From Streptomyces sp. Tu 3180 (GTDB lineage Bacteria; Actinomycetota; Actinomycetes; Streptomycetales; Streptomycetaceae), in the NCBI RefSeq assembly GCF_009852415.1, contig NZ_WOXS01000002.1, forward strand, positions 4,876,001 through 4,940,000: a stretch of 64,000 nucleotides of DNA, read 5' to 3'. The notes under the pieces were generated by a model. It was not told the DNA's origin. It searched no databases and was given only the letters and a program-made list of their open reading frames with translations. Shown one piece after another: positions 33,493 to 42,492 of this stretch. The position numbers were made by a program, and so were the translations under genes. The stretch's first letter is position 1, and each line of letters starts with the position of its first letter.

Positions 33493-33620
33493 ATCAGGCT
33501 CGTACACGAGGCCGTCCCCGCAGTCGGGGGACGGCCTCGCGTCGTTTCCCTCACCGGCCGGCCCGTGGTCCCCGTGCCCACCGCCGGTTCATGACACCAG
33601 ACACAGGAGGTGCCGCGCGC

Positions 33621-34073
33621 ATGGCGCTCGACCAGTCCTTCGTGGGGCGGACCTACCCGCCCACCGAGCCTTACGAGGTGGGCCGGGAGAAGATCCGTGA
33701 GTTCGCCGAGGCGGTGGGGGACGCCAACCCGGCGTACACGGACGCGGAGGCCGCCAAGGCGCTCGGCCACCCCGATGTGATCGCCCCGCCGACCTTCGTG
33801 TTCGCGATCACCTTCAAGGCCGCCGGGCAGGTCATCGCCGACCCCCGGCTCGGGCTGGACTACAGCCGGGTGGTGCACGGGGACCAGAAGTTCTCCTACG
33901 TCCGTCCGGTGCGGGCCGGCGACCGGCTCACGGTCACCTCGACCATCGAGTCGATCAAGTCGATGGCGGGCAACGACATACTGGACATCCGCGGCGAGGT
34001 GCACGACGAGGCCGGCGAGCACGTCGTGACCGCCTGGACCAAGCTGGTGGCCCGCGCGGCCGAGGAGGCGTGA
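33621..34073 (+). CDS. MaoC-like hotdog dehydratase, N-terminal type subunit (HadA-like)
   Basis: A 150-residue protein of the FAS1-type dehydratase N-terminal group: SFVGRTYPPTEPYEVGREKI at the start, AVGDANPAYTDAEAA and HGDQKFSYVRPVRAGDRLTV in the middle. In actinobacteria such proteins pair with a catalytic MaoC subunit as a (3R)-hydroxyacyl dehydratase heterodimer. The next gene is exactly such a subunit and overlaps by four bases. The ATG at 33621 follows CAGGAGG. Confidence 0.88.
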   Translation: MALDQSFVGRTYPPTEPYEVGREKIREFAEAVGDANPAYTDAEAAKALGHPDVIAPPTFVFAITFKAAGQVIADPRLGLDYSRVVHGDQKFSYVRPVRAGDRLTVTSTIESIKSMAGNDILDIRGEVHDEAGEHVVTAWTKLVARAAEEA

Positions 34074-34510
34074 GCAACACCATGACGGCGAAGATCTCCT
34101 ACGCCGACGTCGAGGTCGGCACCGAGCTGCCCGCGCAGACGTTCCCCGTGACCCGGGCGACCCTCGTCCGGTACGCGGGCGCCTCCGGCGACTTCAACCC
34201 CATCCACTGGAACGAGAAGTTCGCCAAGGAGGTCGGTCTGCCCGACGTCATCGCGCACGGCATGTTCACCATGGCCGAGGCGATCCGCGTGGTGACCGAC
34301 TGGGCCGGGGATCCGGGCGCGGTCGTGGAGTACGGCGTCCGCTTCACCAAGCCGGTCGTCGTCCCGAACGACGAGCAGGGTGCCGTCATCGAGGTCAGCG
34401 GCAAGGTCGCGGCCAAGCTCGACGACAACACGGTCCGCGTGGACCTCACGGCGACCAGCGCCGGGCAGAAGGTGCTGGGGATGTCGCGGGCGGTCGTACG
34501 GCTGGCCTGA
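34070..34510 (+). CDS. MaoC-like dehydratase, catalytic subunit (HadB-like)
   Basis: A 146-residue (from GTG) or 142-residue (from ATG at 34082) hotdog protein. The hydratase-2 motif is seen in GASGDFNPIHWNEKFAKEVG followed by LPDVIAHGMFTM, with the catalytic Asp and His. It probably forms a heterodimer with the product of the preceding gene and dehydrates 3-hydroxyacyl thioesters. The GTG overlaps the upstream stop and is taken as start; the ATG four codons later is equally possible. Confidence 0.88.
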   Translation: MSNTMTAKISYADVEVGTELPAQTFPVTRATLVRYAGASGDFNPIHWNEKFAKEVGLPDVIAHGMFTMAEAIRVVTDWAGDPGAVVEYGVRFTKPVVVPNDEQGAVIEVSGKVAAKLDDNTVRVDLTATSAGQKVLGMSRAVVRLA

Positions 34511-34631
34511 CGCGGGACCGGAAGAAGGCGGGAGGGGCGATCTCCGAGGGGAGGCGCCCCTCCCGCCCTTCCGTGCGCCGGAGGACTTCCTCCCGGCGAG
34601 GCCCCCGGGTCCGCGGATCCCTCTTGACGTA

Positions 34632-34651
34632 GTTAGTGATTGAGCACTAAC
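34632..34651. promoter_or_regulatory. Operator of the first TetR regulator, with overlapping promoter
   Basis: The palindrome GTTAGTGATTGAGCACTAAC has 7-bp perfect arms. It overlaps a promoter-like TTGACG (34624) with TAACTT about 18 bases later, so binding would block transcription of the adjacent regulator gene. A related palindrome precedes the exporter at 35273. Confidence 0.8.
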
Positions 34652-34659
34652 TTTGCGGC

Positions 34660-35229
34660 ATGGTCAGGATGAGCGCAGAGGAGAGGCGCGAGAGCGTCAT
34701 CCGCGCGGCGACCGCCGAGTTCGCGCGCGGCGGCTACCACGGCACGTCGACCGAGGCGATCGCGAGGCGGGTCGGTGTCTCGCAGCCGTACCTCTTCCGG
34801 CTCTTCCCGGGCAAGAAGGCCATCTTCCTGGCGGCGTCGGAGCGCTGCTCGCAGGACGTCATCCGCATGTTCACGGAGGCCGCCGAGGGCCTGGAGGGCG
34901 AAGAGGCCCTGCACGCCATGGCGAGCGCCTACATGAGGACCATCGCGGAACGGCCCGAGGTGATGCAGATGCAGATGCAGACGTATCTCGCCGTGGCCGC
35001 CGCGGAGCAGGAGGGCGACCACGAGTTCGGCGCATCGGTGCGCGCCGGCTGGCTGCGGCTGTGGGACACCGTCCACCTGGCGCTGGGGGCCGATGTCGGC
35101 GAGACGACGACCTTCATGGCGTACGGGATGCTCATCAACTGTGTGACGGCCATGGGGTTCCCGCCGGAGCACCCGATCTGGGAGGGGCTCCACCCGTCGG
35201 CGCGACCCGTGCGCCCGCCGGAGGGCTGA
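34660..35229 (+). CDS. TetR-family transcriptional regulator
   Basis: A 189-residue regulator. The helix-turn-helix region is GGYHGTSTEAIARRVGVSQP followed by YLFRLFPGKKAIF near residues 25-58, and the rest is an all-helical ligand domain. The ATG at 34660 lies only 7-10 bases after the -10-like box and has no ribosome site, so the message is probably leaderless. The same GTTAGT operator occurs before its own gene and before the MFS gene downstream, so it most likely controls both. Confidence 0.9.
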   Translation: MVRMSAEERRESVIRAATAEFARGGYHGTSTEAIARRVGVSQPYLFRLFPGKKAIFLAASERCSQDVIRMFTEAAEGLEGEEALHAMASAYMRTIAERPEVMQMQMQTYLAVAAAEQEGDHEFGASVRAGWLRLWDTVHLALGADVGETTTFMAYGMLINCVTAMGFPPEHPIWEGLHPSARPVRPPEG

Positions 35230-35272
35230 CGGCAGGAGGGTGATGTGACGTCCCCTTTTTCTGCCCGCAGAA

Positions 35273-35292
35273 GTTAGTCATCAATAACTAAC
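35273..35292. promoter_or_regulatory. Second TetR operator, before the exporter gene
   Basis: GTTAGTCATCAATAACTAAC, with arms GTTAGT/ACTAAC identical to those at 34632-34651, ends 27 bases before the MFS start codon. Shared arms link the regulator with the exporter. Confidence 0.8.
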
Positions 35293-35319
35293 CGGAATCT
35301 TCCGTTTCCTGGGGGAGCG

Positions 35320-36759
35320 ATGGCACAGCAGACCGAGCGCCGCGGATCAGCCGCCTGGGCACTCGTCATCACCAGCGTCGCCGGATTCATGGCGGCCCTC
35401 GACAACCTCGTCGTCACCACCGCCCTGCCCTCCATCCGCGAGGACCTGGGCGGAGCCCTGCACGACCTCGAATGGACCGTGAGCGCCTACACGCTCACCT
35501 TCGCCGTCCTGCTGATGTTCGGCGCGGCCCTCGGCGACCGCTTCGGCCGCCGCCGGCTCTTCGTCGCCGGTCTCGCCGTCTTCACCGTGGCGTCCGCCGC
35601 CGCGGCCATGGCACCCGGCATCGACTCCCTCATCGCCGCCCGCGCGGTCCAGGGCGCCGGGGCCGCGGTCATGATGCCCCTCACCCTCACCCTGCTGACG
35701 GCCGCCGTGCCCGAGGCGCGCCGCGGGACGGCCTACGGCATCTGGGGCGCCGTCAACGGACTCGCCGTCGCCTGCGGACCGCTCGTCGGCGGCAGCCTCA
35801 CCGAACACATCTCCTGGCAGTGGATCTTCTGGCTGAACGTCCCGCTGGGCGTGCTCCTCATCCCGCTCGCCCGCCTGCGCCTCGCCGAGTCCCACGGCAC
35901 CGGCGCCCCGCTCGACCTGCCCGGCACCCTGCTCGCCAGCGGCGGCCTGTTCGGCATCGTCTACGGACTGGTCCGCGGCCCCGTCGACGGCTGGACCGGC
36001 ACCGTCGTCCTGACCGGTCTGTTCGCCGGGCCGGCGCTGCTCGTCGGCTTCGTCCTCTACAGCACCCGCGCCAGGAACCCCATGCTGCCGATGCGGCTGT
36101 TCCGCTCCCGTGCCTTCGCCGGCATCAACGCGGCGAGCCTGCTGATGTTCCTCGGCATGTTCGGCTCGATCTTCCTGCTCAGCCAGTACATGCAGGGCGT
36201 GCTCGGCTACTCGCCCACCGAGGCCGGCCTGCGGATGCTGCCCTGGACCGGCATGCCGATGCTCGTCGCCCCCGTCGCCGGCATCCTCTCCGACCGCGTC
36301 GGCGGCCGTCCGGTCGTCGCCGCCGGGCTCTTCCTCCAGGCCCTCGGCCTCGCCCACCTGGCCGTGGTGGCGACCGCCGGGGCCTCCTACGCCGTCCAGC
36401 TGCCCGGCCTGGTCGTCAGCGGCGTCGGCATGGCCCTGTTCTTCGCCCCGGCCTCCAACCTGGTGATGTCCAGCGTCCGGCCGAAGGAGCAGGGCGTCGC
36501 CTCCGGCGCGAACAACGCCCTGCGCGAGGTGGGCGGCGCCCTCGGCGTCGCGGTCATGGCGTCGATCTTCTCGGCCCAGGGCGGTTACGAGTCCGCCCGG
36601 TCGTTCGTCGACGGCATGCGCCCCGCGCTGATCACCGGCTCCGCGGCGGTCGCCCTCGCGGGAGTCGCCGCCCTGCTCATACCGGCCCGCAGGCCCGCCC
36701 GTCCCAGCGGACCCCCGGCCGCCCGCACGGCCGGACCGGTCCTGGAGAACGCCTCCTGA
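35320..36759 (+). CDS. MFS drug exporter, DHA2 (14-TMS) type
   Basis: A 479-residue transporter. Motif A is seen in GAALGDRFGRRRLFVAGL, motif C-like GPLVGGSLTEHISWQWIFWL follows, and the N-terminal AALDNLVVTTALPSIRED is the motif D1 of 14-helix drug:proton antiporters. The substrate is unknown. Expression is probably relieved when the adjacent TetR protein binds a ligand. A good candidate for antibiotic or self-resistance export, but this is inferred from family only. Confidence 0.9.
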   Translation: MAQQTERRGSAAWALVITSVAGFMAALDNLVVTTALPSIREDLGGALHDLEWTVSAYTLTFAVLLMFGAALGDRFGRRRLFVAGLAVFTVASAAAAMAPGIDSLIAARAVQGAGAAVMMPLTLTLLTAAVPEARRGTAYGIWGAVNGLAVACGPLVGGSLTEHISWQWIFWLNVPLGVLLIPLARLRLAESHGTGAPLDLPGTLLASGGLFGIVYGLVRGPVDGWTGTVVLTGLFAGPALLVGFVLYSTRARNPMLPMRLFRSRAFAGINAASLLMFLGMFGSIFLLSQYMQGVLGYSPTEAGLRMLPWTGMPMLVAPVAGILSDRVGGRPVVAAGLFLQALGLAHLAVVATAGASYAVQLPGLVVSGVGMALFFAPASNLVMSSVRPKEQGVASGANNALREVGGALGVAVMASIFSAQGGYESARSFVDGMRPALITGSAAVALAGVAALLIPARRPARPSGPPAARTAGPVLENAS

Positions 36760-36795
36760 ACGCCCCGAACCGGCCCGCGAGGAAGGAGTCCCGTC

Positions 36796-37176
36796 ATGCC
36801 CACCCTGCCCTGGACCGTCCCGAACACCCCGCCGCCCCACACCGAGGTGCACGTCTTCGCCTCCCGCTTCGAGACCCGCACCCTGTGGGGAGCCCTGCGG
36901 TTCTTCCTGAAGACGCCCGGGGTGTGGCGGCAGGTGAGCAGGGCCCCCGGCGCCTACGGGGCGTCCCTGAAGGCGCAGCCGCTGCGGCGCACCTTCTGGA
37001 CCCTCTCCGCCTGGGAGTCCCCGGAGGCCCTCCGCGCCTTCGCCCGCTCCGGCCCGCACGGACCCGCGTCCCGGAGCCTCGCCCGGCAGATGCGGGAGGC
37101 GAAGTTCGCCGGCTGGACGGCGAAGAGCGACGACCTCCCCGTCGACTGGGCCGAGGCCGTACGGCGCCTCGGCTGA
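36796..37176 (+). CDS. Hypothetical protein, possibly a dimeric alpha/beta-barrel (DUF3291-like)
   Basis: A 126-residue protein. HVFASRFETRTLWGALRFFL at the start and the pattern FWTLSAWESPEALRAFARSG resemble DUF3291 or antibiotic-monooxygenase-like ferredoxin folds. No cofactor motif is evident. It starts 36 bases after the exporter gene with GAAGGAG before the ATG, so it is probably in the same operon and under the same TetR control. Confidence 0.65.
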   Translation: MPTLPWTVPNTPPPHTEVHVFASRFETRTLWGALRFFLKTPGVWRQVSRAPGAYGASLKAQPLRRTFWTLSAWESPEALRAFARSGPHGPASRSLARQMREAKFAGWTAKSDDLPVDWAEAVRRLG

Positions 37177-37291
37177 GCGCACGCGCGCGTGCGAGCCGCC
37201 GTGTGCGCCCGCGCGCGTGAGGACCGCGACCCCCGCACGCACGCCCCCGCCCCCGCCGGTCCCGCCCGGCGGGGGCCTTAGTCTTGAGCGC

Positions 37292-38347
37292 GTGCAGGAA
37301 CTCCACGACGCCCCCCTCGCCCCGCTGACCACCTTCCGGCTGGGCGGCCCCGCCACCCGCCTGGTCACCGCGACGACCGACGACGAGGTGATCGCCGCGG
37401 TCCGCGAGGCCGACGACGGCGGTACGCCCCTGCTGGTCATCGGCGGCGGCTCGAACCTGGTCATCGGCGACAAGGGCTTCGACGGCACCGCGCTCGTCAT
37501 CGCCACCCGGGGCTTCGCCCTGGACGGCACGCGCCTGGAACTCGTGGCCGGAGAGGTGTGGACCGACGCCGTCGCCCGCACCGTGGAGGCGGGGCTGGCC
37601 GGCGTCGAGTGCCTGGCGGGCATCCCCGGCTCGGCGGGCGCGACCCCGATCCAGAACGTCGGCGCGTACGGGCAGGAGGTCTCCTCCACCATCACCGAGG
37701 TCGTCGCCTACGATCGCCGGGCCCGCGAGACGGTCACCCTCACGAACGAGGAGTGCGCCTTCTCCTACCGCCACAGCCGCTTCAAGGCCGACCCCGAGCG
37801 CTACGTCGTCCTGCGCGTCCGCTTCGACCTGGAGGACGCCGGCGGCCTCTCCGGTCCCCTCCGGTACGCCGAGACGGCCCGCGCCCTCGGCGTCGAACCG
37901 GGCGAGCGCGTCCCCCTGGCCACGGCCCGCGAGACGGTCCTGAAGCTCCGTGCCGGAAAGGGCATGGTCCTGGACCCCGAGGACCACGACACCTGGTCGG
38001 CCGGCTCCTTCTTCACCAACCCGATCCTCGACGACGAGGAGTTCGCGGCCTTCCGGGCGCGCGTGCGGCAGCGACTGGGCGCCGACGCCGAGCCCCCCGC
38101 GTACCCGGCGGGGGAGGGCCGCACCAAGACCTCCGCGGCCTGGCTGATCGACAAGGCGGGCTTCACCAAGGGCTACGGCGACGGCCCGGCCCGCATCTCC
38201 ACCAAGCACACCCTCGCCCTCACCAACCGGGGCGACGCGACCACCGAGGACCTGCTGGCGCTCGCCCGCGAGGTCGTGGCCGGGGTGCGCGAGGCCTTCG
38301 GCGTCACCCTGGTCAACGAGCCGGTGACCGTCGGCGTGAGCCTCTGA
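37292..38347 (+). CDS. murB: UDP-N-acetylenolpyruvoylglucosamine reductase
   Basis: A 351-residue FAD enzyme that makes UDP-N-acetylmuramate for peptidoglycan. FAD-binding motifs are LLVIGGGSNLVIGDKGFDGT and GIPGSAGATPIQNVGAYGQE; AGSFFTNPIL holds the catalytic serine, and the protein ends EPVTVGVSL. The GTG at 37292 gives the family start VQELHDAPLAPLTTFRLGG. A TAGTCT box about eight bases upstream suggests a leaderless message. A longer in-frame start at 37217 would add Pro-rich residues and is rejected. Confidence 0.94.
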   Translation: MQELHDAPLAPLTTFRLGGPATRLVTATTDDEVIAAVREADDGGTPLLVIGGGSNLVIGDKGFDGTALVIATRGFALDGTRLELVAGEVWTDAVARTVEAGLAGVECLAGIPGSAGATPIQNVGAYGQEVSSTITEVVAYDRRARETVTLTNEECAFSYRHSRFKADPERYVVLRVRFDLEDAGGLSGPLRYAETARALGVEPGERVPLATARETVLKLRAGKGMVLDPEDHDTWSAGSFFTNPILDDEEFAAFRARVRQRLGADAEPPAYPAGEGRTKTSAAWLIDKAGFTKGYGDGPARISTKHTLALTNRGDATTEDLLALAREVVAGVREAFGVTLVNEPVTVGVSL

Positions 38348-38423
38348 GCCTCTGAGCGTCCGGGTCTTTGAGTCCCTGAGCCTTTGAGTGTCCGAGCCTC
38401 CGAGCGGCCCCGGGCGCCCGGGC

Positions 38424-39056
38424 TCAGTAGGCCACGCCCACGCCCTGCTTCACGGTCGCCGCGTCCCCGATCATCGCCAGCATCGCGTGCGCCACATCGG
38501 CCCGGCCCACGAAGTTGCCCCGCGCCACGGACCCCCCGACGACCGTCCGGTACACCCCGCTGACCGGCTTGTCCTGAAGGCGCGGCGGCCGTACGACCGT
38601 CCAGTCCGTGGCGCTGCGGGCCACCGCGGCCTCCATCTCGCGCAGGTCGGCGTAGATGTCCCGGAACACCGCCGAGACGACACCGCGCACGGTCCGGTCC
38701 AGCAGTCCCGCGCCCTCCGGCTCCGGACCGACCGGGGCGGCGCTCACCACGAGCAGCCGCCGCGTGGCCTCCGCCTCCATGGCGCCGAGCACGGTCCGGG
38801 TCAGCCGGGCCGCCACCCCGGCGTCCCTGCGGCTGCGGGCGCCGAGCCCGGACAGCACGGCGTCCCGGCCCGCGACCGCGGGGCGCACGGCCTCCGGATC
38901 GGTCAGGTCCGCGCGGAACACCTCCAGGGCGTCGCCGGTGACGGTCAGCCGCGCCGGGTCCCGTACGACCGCCGTGACCCGGTGCCCCGAGGCCAGTGCC
39001 TGGCGCACGATCTCCTGCCCGATGCCTCCCGTGGCGCCGAAAACAGTGAGGTCCAT
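38424..39056 (-). CDS. NAD(P)-binding SDR-like protein
   Basis: A 210-residue atypical SDR of the NAD(P)H-binding group. The nucleotide motif is LTVFGATGGIGQEIVRQALA, then AVLSGLGARS, RRLLVVSAAP and DWTVVRPPRLQDKPVSG. It is divergent from a TetR regulator with operators in the 106-bp gap, so it is probably that regulator's target. The substrate is unknown. Confidence 0.85.
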   Translation of the reverse strand: MDLTVFGATGGIGQEIVRQALASGHRVTAVVRDPARLTVTGDALEVFRADLTDPEAVRPAVAGRDAVLSGLGARSRRDAGVAARLTRTVLGAMEAEATRRLLVVSAAPVGPEPEGAGLLDRTVRGVVSAVFRDIYADLREMEAAVARSATDWTVVRPPRLQDKPVSGVYRTVVGGSVARGNFVGRADVAHAMLAMIGDAATVKQGVGVAY

Positions 39057-39086
39057 GACGTGCTCCCGTCCCTCGACAGGGGGTGG

Positions 39087-39136
39087 GTGAGTGTTTACTC
39101 ACTCCTGACTCCTCTAGGGTGAGTAAGTACTCACCC
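39087..39136. promoter_or_regulatory. Two palindromic operators between the SDR and TetR genes
   Basis: GTGAGTGTTTACTCAC (39087-39102) and GGGTGAGTAAGTACTCACCC (39117-39136) share the arms GTGAGT/ACTCAC with a 4-base centre and lie 30 bases apart in the divergent promoter region. Typical of a TetR protein repressing both directions. Confidence 0.82.
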
Positions 39137-39162
39137 ACCCGTCAAGTCCAGTGGGAGCGACC

Positions 39163-39801
39163 ATGACATCCCTGGGGGCCGCGCAGCACGGACAGCCCGA
39201 GGAGCCGCCGGCCCCCGGGCCCGCCCGCGAACGCATCCTCGACGCCGCCCACCGGCTCATGCTCACCGTGGGACTCGCCCGCGCCACCACCAAGGAGATC
39301 GCCAGGGCGGCGGGCTGTTCCGAGGCCGCGCTCTACAAGCACTTCACCGGCAAGGAGGAGCTGTTCATCCGCGTCCTCACGGAGCGGCTGCCGCGGCTGA
39401 ACCCGCTGCTGAGCAGCCTCGTGGCCGAGCCCGGGCGGGGCACCCTGGAGGACAACCTCACCGAGATCGCCCGCCAGGCCGCCCTCTTCTACGAGCAGAG
39501 CTTCCCGATCGCCGCGTCCCTGTACGCCGAGACCCAGCTCAAGCGCCGGCACGACGACGCCGTGCGGGCCATGGGGTCCGGACCGCACCTGCCCATCGAG
39601 TCCCTGGCGGCCTACCTCCGCGCGGAACGCGACCTCGGCCGCGTCTCCCCGGACGCGGACACCTTCGCCGCCGCGTCCCTGCTCCTCGGCGCCTGCGCCC
39701 AGCGGGCGTTCGCCTACGACATGTCCGACGCCGGCCGCCCGCCGGCGGACGCCTTCGCGGCACGGCTGGTCCGCACCCTCCTGGCCGGCATCGCGCCCTG
39801 A
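39163..39801 (+). CDS. TetR-family transcriptional regulator
   Basis: A 212-residue regulator. The helix-turn-helix is ARATTKEIARAAGCSEAALY followed by KHFTGKEELF near residues 39-70. The C-terminal domain is all-helical. The ATG at 39163 follows GGGAG; the in-frame GTG at 39151 has no ribosome site. It is divergent from the SDR-like gene, with two operators between. It converges with the deaminase gene at its 3' end. Confidence 0.9.
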   Translation: MTSLGAAQHGQPEEPPAPGPARERILDAAHRLMLTVGLARATTKEIARAAGCSEAALYKHFTGKEELFIRVLTERLPRLNPLLSSLVAEPGRGTLEDNLTEIARQAALFYEQSFPIAASLYAETQLKRRHDDAVRAMGSGPHLPIESLAAYLRAERDLGRVSPDADTFAAASLLLGACAQRAFAYDMSDAGRPPADAFAARLVRTLLAGIAP

Positions 39802-39820
39802 CCGGGGAAGGGGCGACGGC

Positions 39821-40861
39821 TCACTCCACCGGCGCCGCCAGCCACTCGTCCACCCCCGCCAGCAGCTTCGCCCTCACGTCCTGGGGTGCCGCCGACCCCC
39901 GCACCGACTGCCGGGCCAGCTCCGCCAGCTCGGCGTCCGTGAACCCGTGGTGGAGCCGCGCGATCTCGTACTGCGCCGCCAGCCGCGAGCCGAACAGCAG
40001 GGGGTCGTCCGCCCCCAGCGCCAGCGGCACGCCCGCCTCGAACAGCGTCCGCAGCGGCACGTCCCCGGGCTTCTCGTACACGCCCAGCGCCACGTTCGAC
40101 GCCGGGCACACCTCGCACGTCACCTGGCGGTCCGCGAGCCGCCGCAGCAGCCGCGGATCCTCCGCCGCCCGCACGCCGTGCCCGATGCGGTCCGCCTCCA
40201 GGTCGTCCAGGCAGTCGCGCACCGACGCCGGCCCCGTCAGCTCGCCGCCGTGCGGCGCCGACAGCAGACCGCCCTCGCGCGCGATCGCGAACGCCCGGTC
40301 GAAGTCGCGGGCCATCCCGCGCCGCTCGTCGTTGGAGAGGCCGAACCCCACGACCCCCCGGTCCGCGTACCGCACCGCCAGCCGGGCCAGCGTGCGCGCG
40401 TCCAGCGGATGCTTCATCCGGTTGGCGGCCACCAGCACCCGCATCCCGATCCCGGTCTCCCGGGCCGCCGACTCCACCGCGTCCAGGATGATCTCCAGCG
40501 CCGGGATCAGCCCGCCCAGCCGGGGCGCGTACGACGTCGGGTCCACCTGGATCTCCAGCCAGCCGGAGCCGTCCCGCAGTTCCTCCTCCGCCGCCTCCCG
40601 CACCAGCCGCTGGATGTCCTCGGGCTCCCTGAGGCACGAGCGCGCGGCGTCGTACAGCCGCTGGAAGCGGAACCAGCCGCGCTCGTCCGTGGCCCGCAGT
40701 CTCGGCGGCTCCCCGCTGGTCAGCGCGTCGGTCAGGGCCTCGGGCAGGCGCACGCCGTACTTGTCGGCCAGTTCCAGCAGGGTGGCGGGCCGCATGGACC
40801 CGGTGAAGTGCAGGTGCAGATGGGCTTTCGGCAGCGCGGAGACATCACGTACACGTTCCAT
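39821..40861 (-). CDS. add: Adenosine deaminase-type aminohydrolase
   Basis: A 346-residue enzyme of the adenosine/adenine deaminase family. Zinc motif HLHLHFTGS near residue 15 (Thr in place of the usual Glu-Gly pattern HLDG is notable), SAPHGGELTGP with the third His, DRIGHG with the fourth, and ALGADDPLLFG with the catalytic Asp pair. It should deaminate a purine nucleoside or base; adenosine is likely but not certain. The ATG at 40861 follows AGGATC. Confidence 0.85.
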   Translation of the reverse strand: MERVRDVSALPKAHLHLHFTGSMRPATLLELADKYGVRLPEALTDALTSGEPPRLRATDERGWFRFQRLYDAARSCLREPEDIQRLVREAAEEELRDGSGWLEIQVDPTSYAPRLGGLIPALEIILDAVESAARETGIGMRVLVAANRMKHPLDARTLARLAVRYADRGVVGFGLSNDERRGMARDFDRAFAIAREGGLLSAPHGGELTGPASVRDCLDDLEADRIGHGVRAAEDPRLLRRLADRQVTCEVCPASNVALGVYEKPGDVPLRTLFEAGVPLALGADDPLLFGSRLAAQYEIARLHHGFTDAELAELARQSVRGSAAPQDVRAKLLAGVDEWLAAPVE

Positions 40862-40936
40862 TGCAGGATCCTGCCGCACGTCCCCGCCGTCCCGGTAGCG
40901 CTTTCCCCTTTCGTGGTCTTGCCCGCACGAACGAAC

Positions 40937-40965
40937 GGGGCGCCCGGGAGGACCCCGGACGCCCC
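40937..40965 (-). terminator. Probable aspC terminator
   Basis: Imperfect GC-rich stem between GGGGCGCCCGGG and CCCGGACGCCCC with a short loop, 18 bases after the stop of the aminotransferase gene. Confidence 0.55.
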
Positions 40966-40982
40966 GCGGCGGAACGACGACG

Positions 40983-42209
40983 TCAGTCCCGCGCCTCCGC
41001 CAGCAGCTTCTGGATCCGGCTCACGCCCTCGACGAGGTCCTCGTCGCCCAGCGCGTACGACAGCCGCAGGTACCCCGGCGTGCCGAACGCCTCACCGGGC
41101 ACCACCGCGACCTCGGCCTCCTCCAGGATGAGCGCGGCCAGCTCCACCGAGTCCTGCGGCCGCCTGCCCCGGATCTCCTTGCCGATCAGCGCCTTCACCG
41201 AGGGGTAGGCGTAGAACGCGCCCTCGGGCTCCGGGCAGACCACGCCGTCGATCTCGTTGAGCATCCGGACGATGGTCCGGCGGCGCCGGTCGAAGGCCTC
41301 GCGCATCTTCGCGACCGCGTCCAGGCCGCCGGAGACGGCGGCGAGGGCGGCCACCTGGGCGACGTTGGAGACGTTCGAGGTGGCGTGCGACTGGAGGTTG
41401 GTCGCGGCCTTCACCACGTCCCTCGGGCCGACGATCCAGCCGACCCGCCAGCCCGTCATCGCGTACGTCTTCGCCACGCCGTTGACCACGATGCACTTGT
41501 CGCGCAGCTCGGGCAGGAGCGCGGGCAGGGACACGGACACGGCGTCGCCGTAGACCAGGTGCTCGTAGATCTCGTCGGTCAGCACCCACAGGCCGTGCTC
41601 GACGGCCCAGCGGCCGATCGCCTCGGTCTCGGCCTCGCCGTAGACCGCGCCGGTCGGGTTCGACGGGGAGACGAAGAGGACGACCTTCGTCTTCTCGGTG
41701 CGGGCCGCCTCCAGCTGCTCCACGCTCACGCGGTAGCCGGTGGTCTCGTCGGCGACCACCTCGACCGGGACACCGCCGGCCAGCCGGATCGACTCCGGGT
41801 ACGTCGTCCAGTACGGGGCGGGCACGATGACCTCGTCGCCCGGGTCGAGGATCGCGGCGAAGGCCTCGTAGATGGCCTGCTTGCCCCCGTTGGTGACCAG
41901 GATCTGGGAGGGGTCCACCTCGTAACCGGAGTCGCGCAGCGTCTTCGCGGCGATCGCGGCCTTGAGCTCGGGCAGGCCGCCGGCCGGCGTGTAGCGGTGG
42001 AACTTGGGGTTCTTGCAGGCCTCGATCGCGGCCTCGACGATGTAGTCCGGCGTCGGGAAGTCGGGCTCACCGGCGCCGAAGCCGATCACCGGTCGCCCGG
42101 CGGCCTTGAGGGCCTTGGCCTTGGCGTCCACGGCGAGGGTGGCGGACTCGGAGATCGCGCCGACTCGGGCGGAGACCCGGCGCTCGGTGGGAGGGGTTGC
42201 AGCGCTCAT
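40983..42209 (-). CDS. aspC: Pyridoxal phosphate-dependent aspartate aminotransferase
   Basis: A 408-residue class I aminotransferase. GFGAGEPDFPTPDYIVEAAI, HRYTPAGGLPELKAAIA, FVSPSNPTGAVY and the PLP lysine in VNGVAKTYAMTGWRVGWIVG follow the family; the substrate arginine is in YLRLSYALGD. It interconverts aspartate and oxaloacetate; other amino or prephenate substrates occur in this subgroup. The gene precedes tRNA-Trp and secE on the other strand, an arrangement I recall in Streptomyces. Confidence 0.93.
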   Translation of the reverse strand: MSAATPPTERRVSARVGAISESATLAVDAKAKALKAAGRPVIGFGAGEPDFPTPDYIVEAAIEACKNPKFHRYTPAGGLPELKAAIAAKTLRDSGYEVDPSQILVTNGGKQAIYEAFAAILDPGDEVIVPAPYWTTYPESIRLAGGVPVEVVADETTGYRVSVEQLEAARTEKTKVVLFVSPSNPTGAVYGEAETEAIGRWAVEHGLWVLTDEIYEHLVYGDAVSVSLPALLPELRDKCIVVNGVAKTYAMTGWRVGWIVGPRDVVKAATNLQSHATSNVSNVAQVAALAAVSGGLDAVAKMREAFDRRRRTIVRMLNEIDGVVCPEPEGAFYAYPSVKALIGKEIRGRRPQDSVELAALILEEAEVAVVPGEAFGTPGYLRLSYALGDEDLVEGVSRIQKLLAEARD

Positions 42210-42492
42210 GAGTCCATCGTTTCAGACCGGAAACCCACGCGGCACGGGGGTTTCACCCACTGAACAGGATCGGGCAAACCCCTGAACACCAGTCCGGATC
42301 GACCCGCCGGTGAGCCGCCGGACAGGGCGGACTTCCGCCGATCCTCCGGTGGCGGGGCCCCTCGCCGGAGCTTTCTGTTCGACGCCCGGCCCAGGACCAC
42401 GTACACTCTCACCTCGTTGGCCTTCAACGGCCCGCGCTCATCGGGTGTACACCGAGCACCCGCCGGGATGCGGTACGTTGGGGGACGCACAA

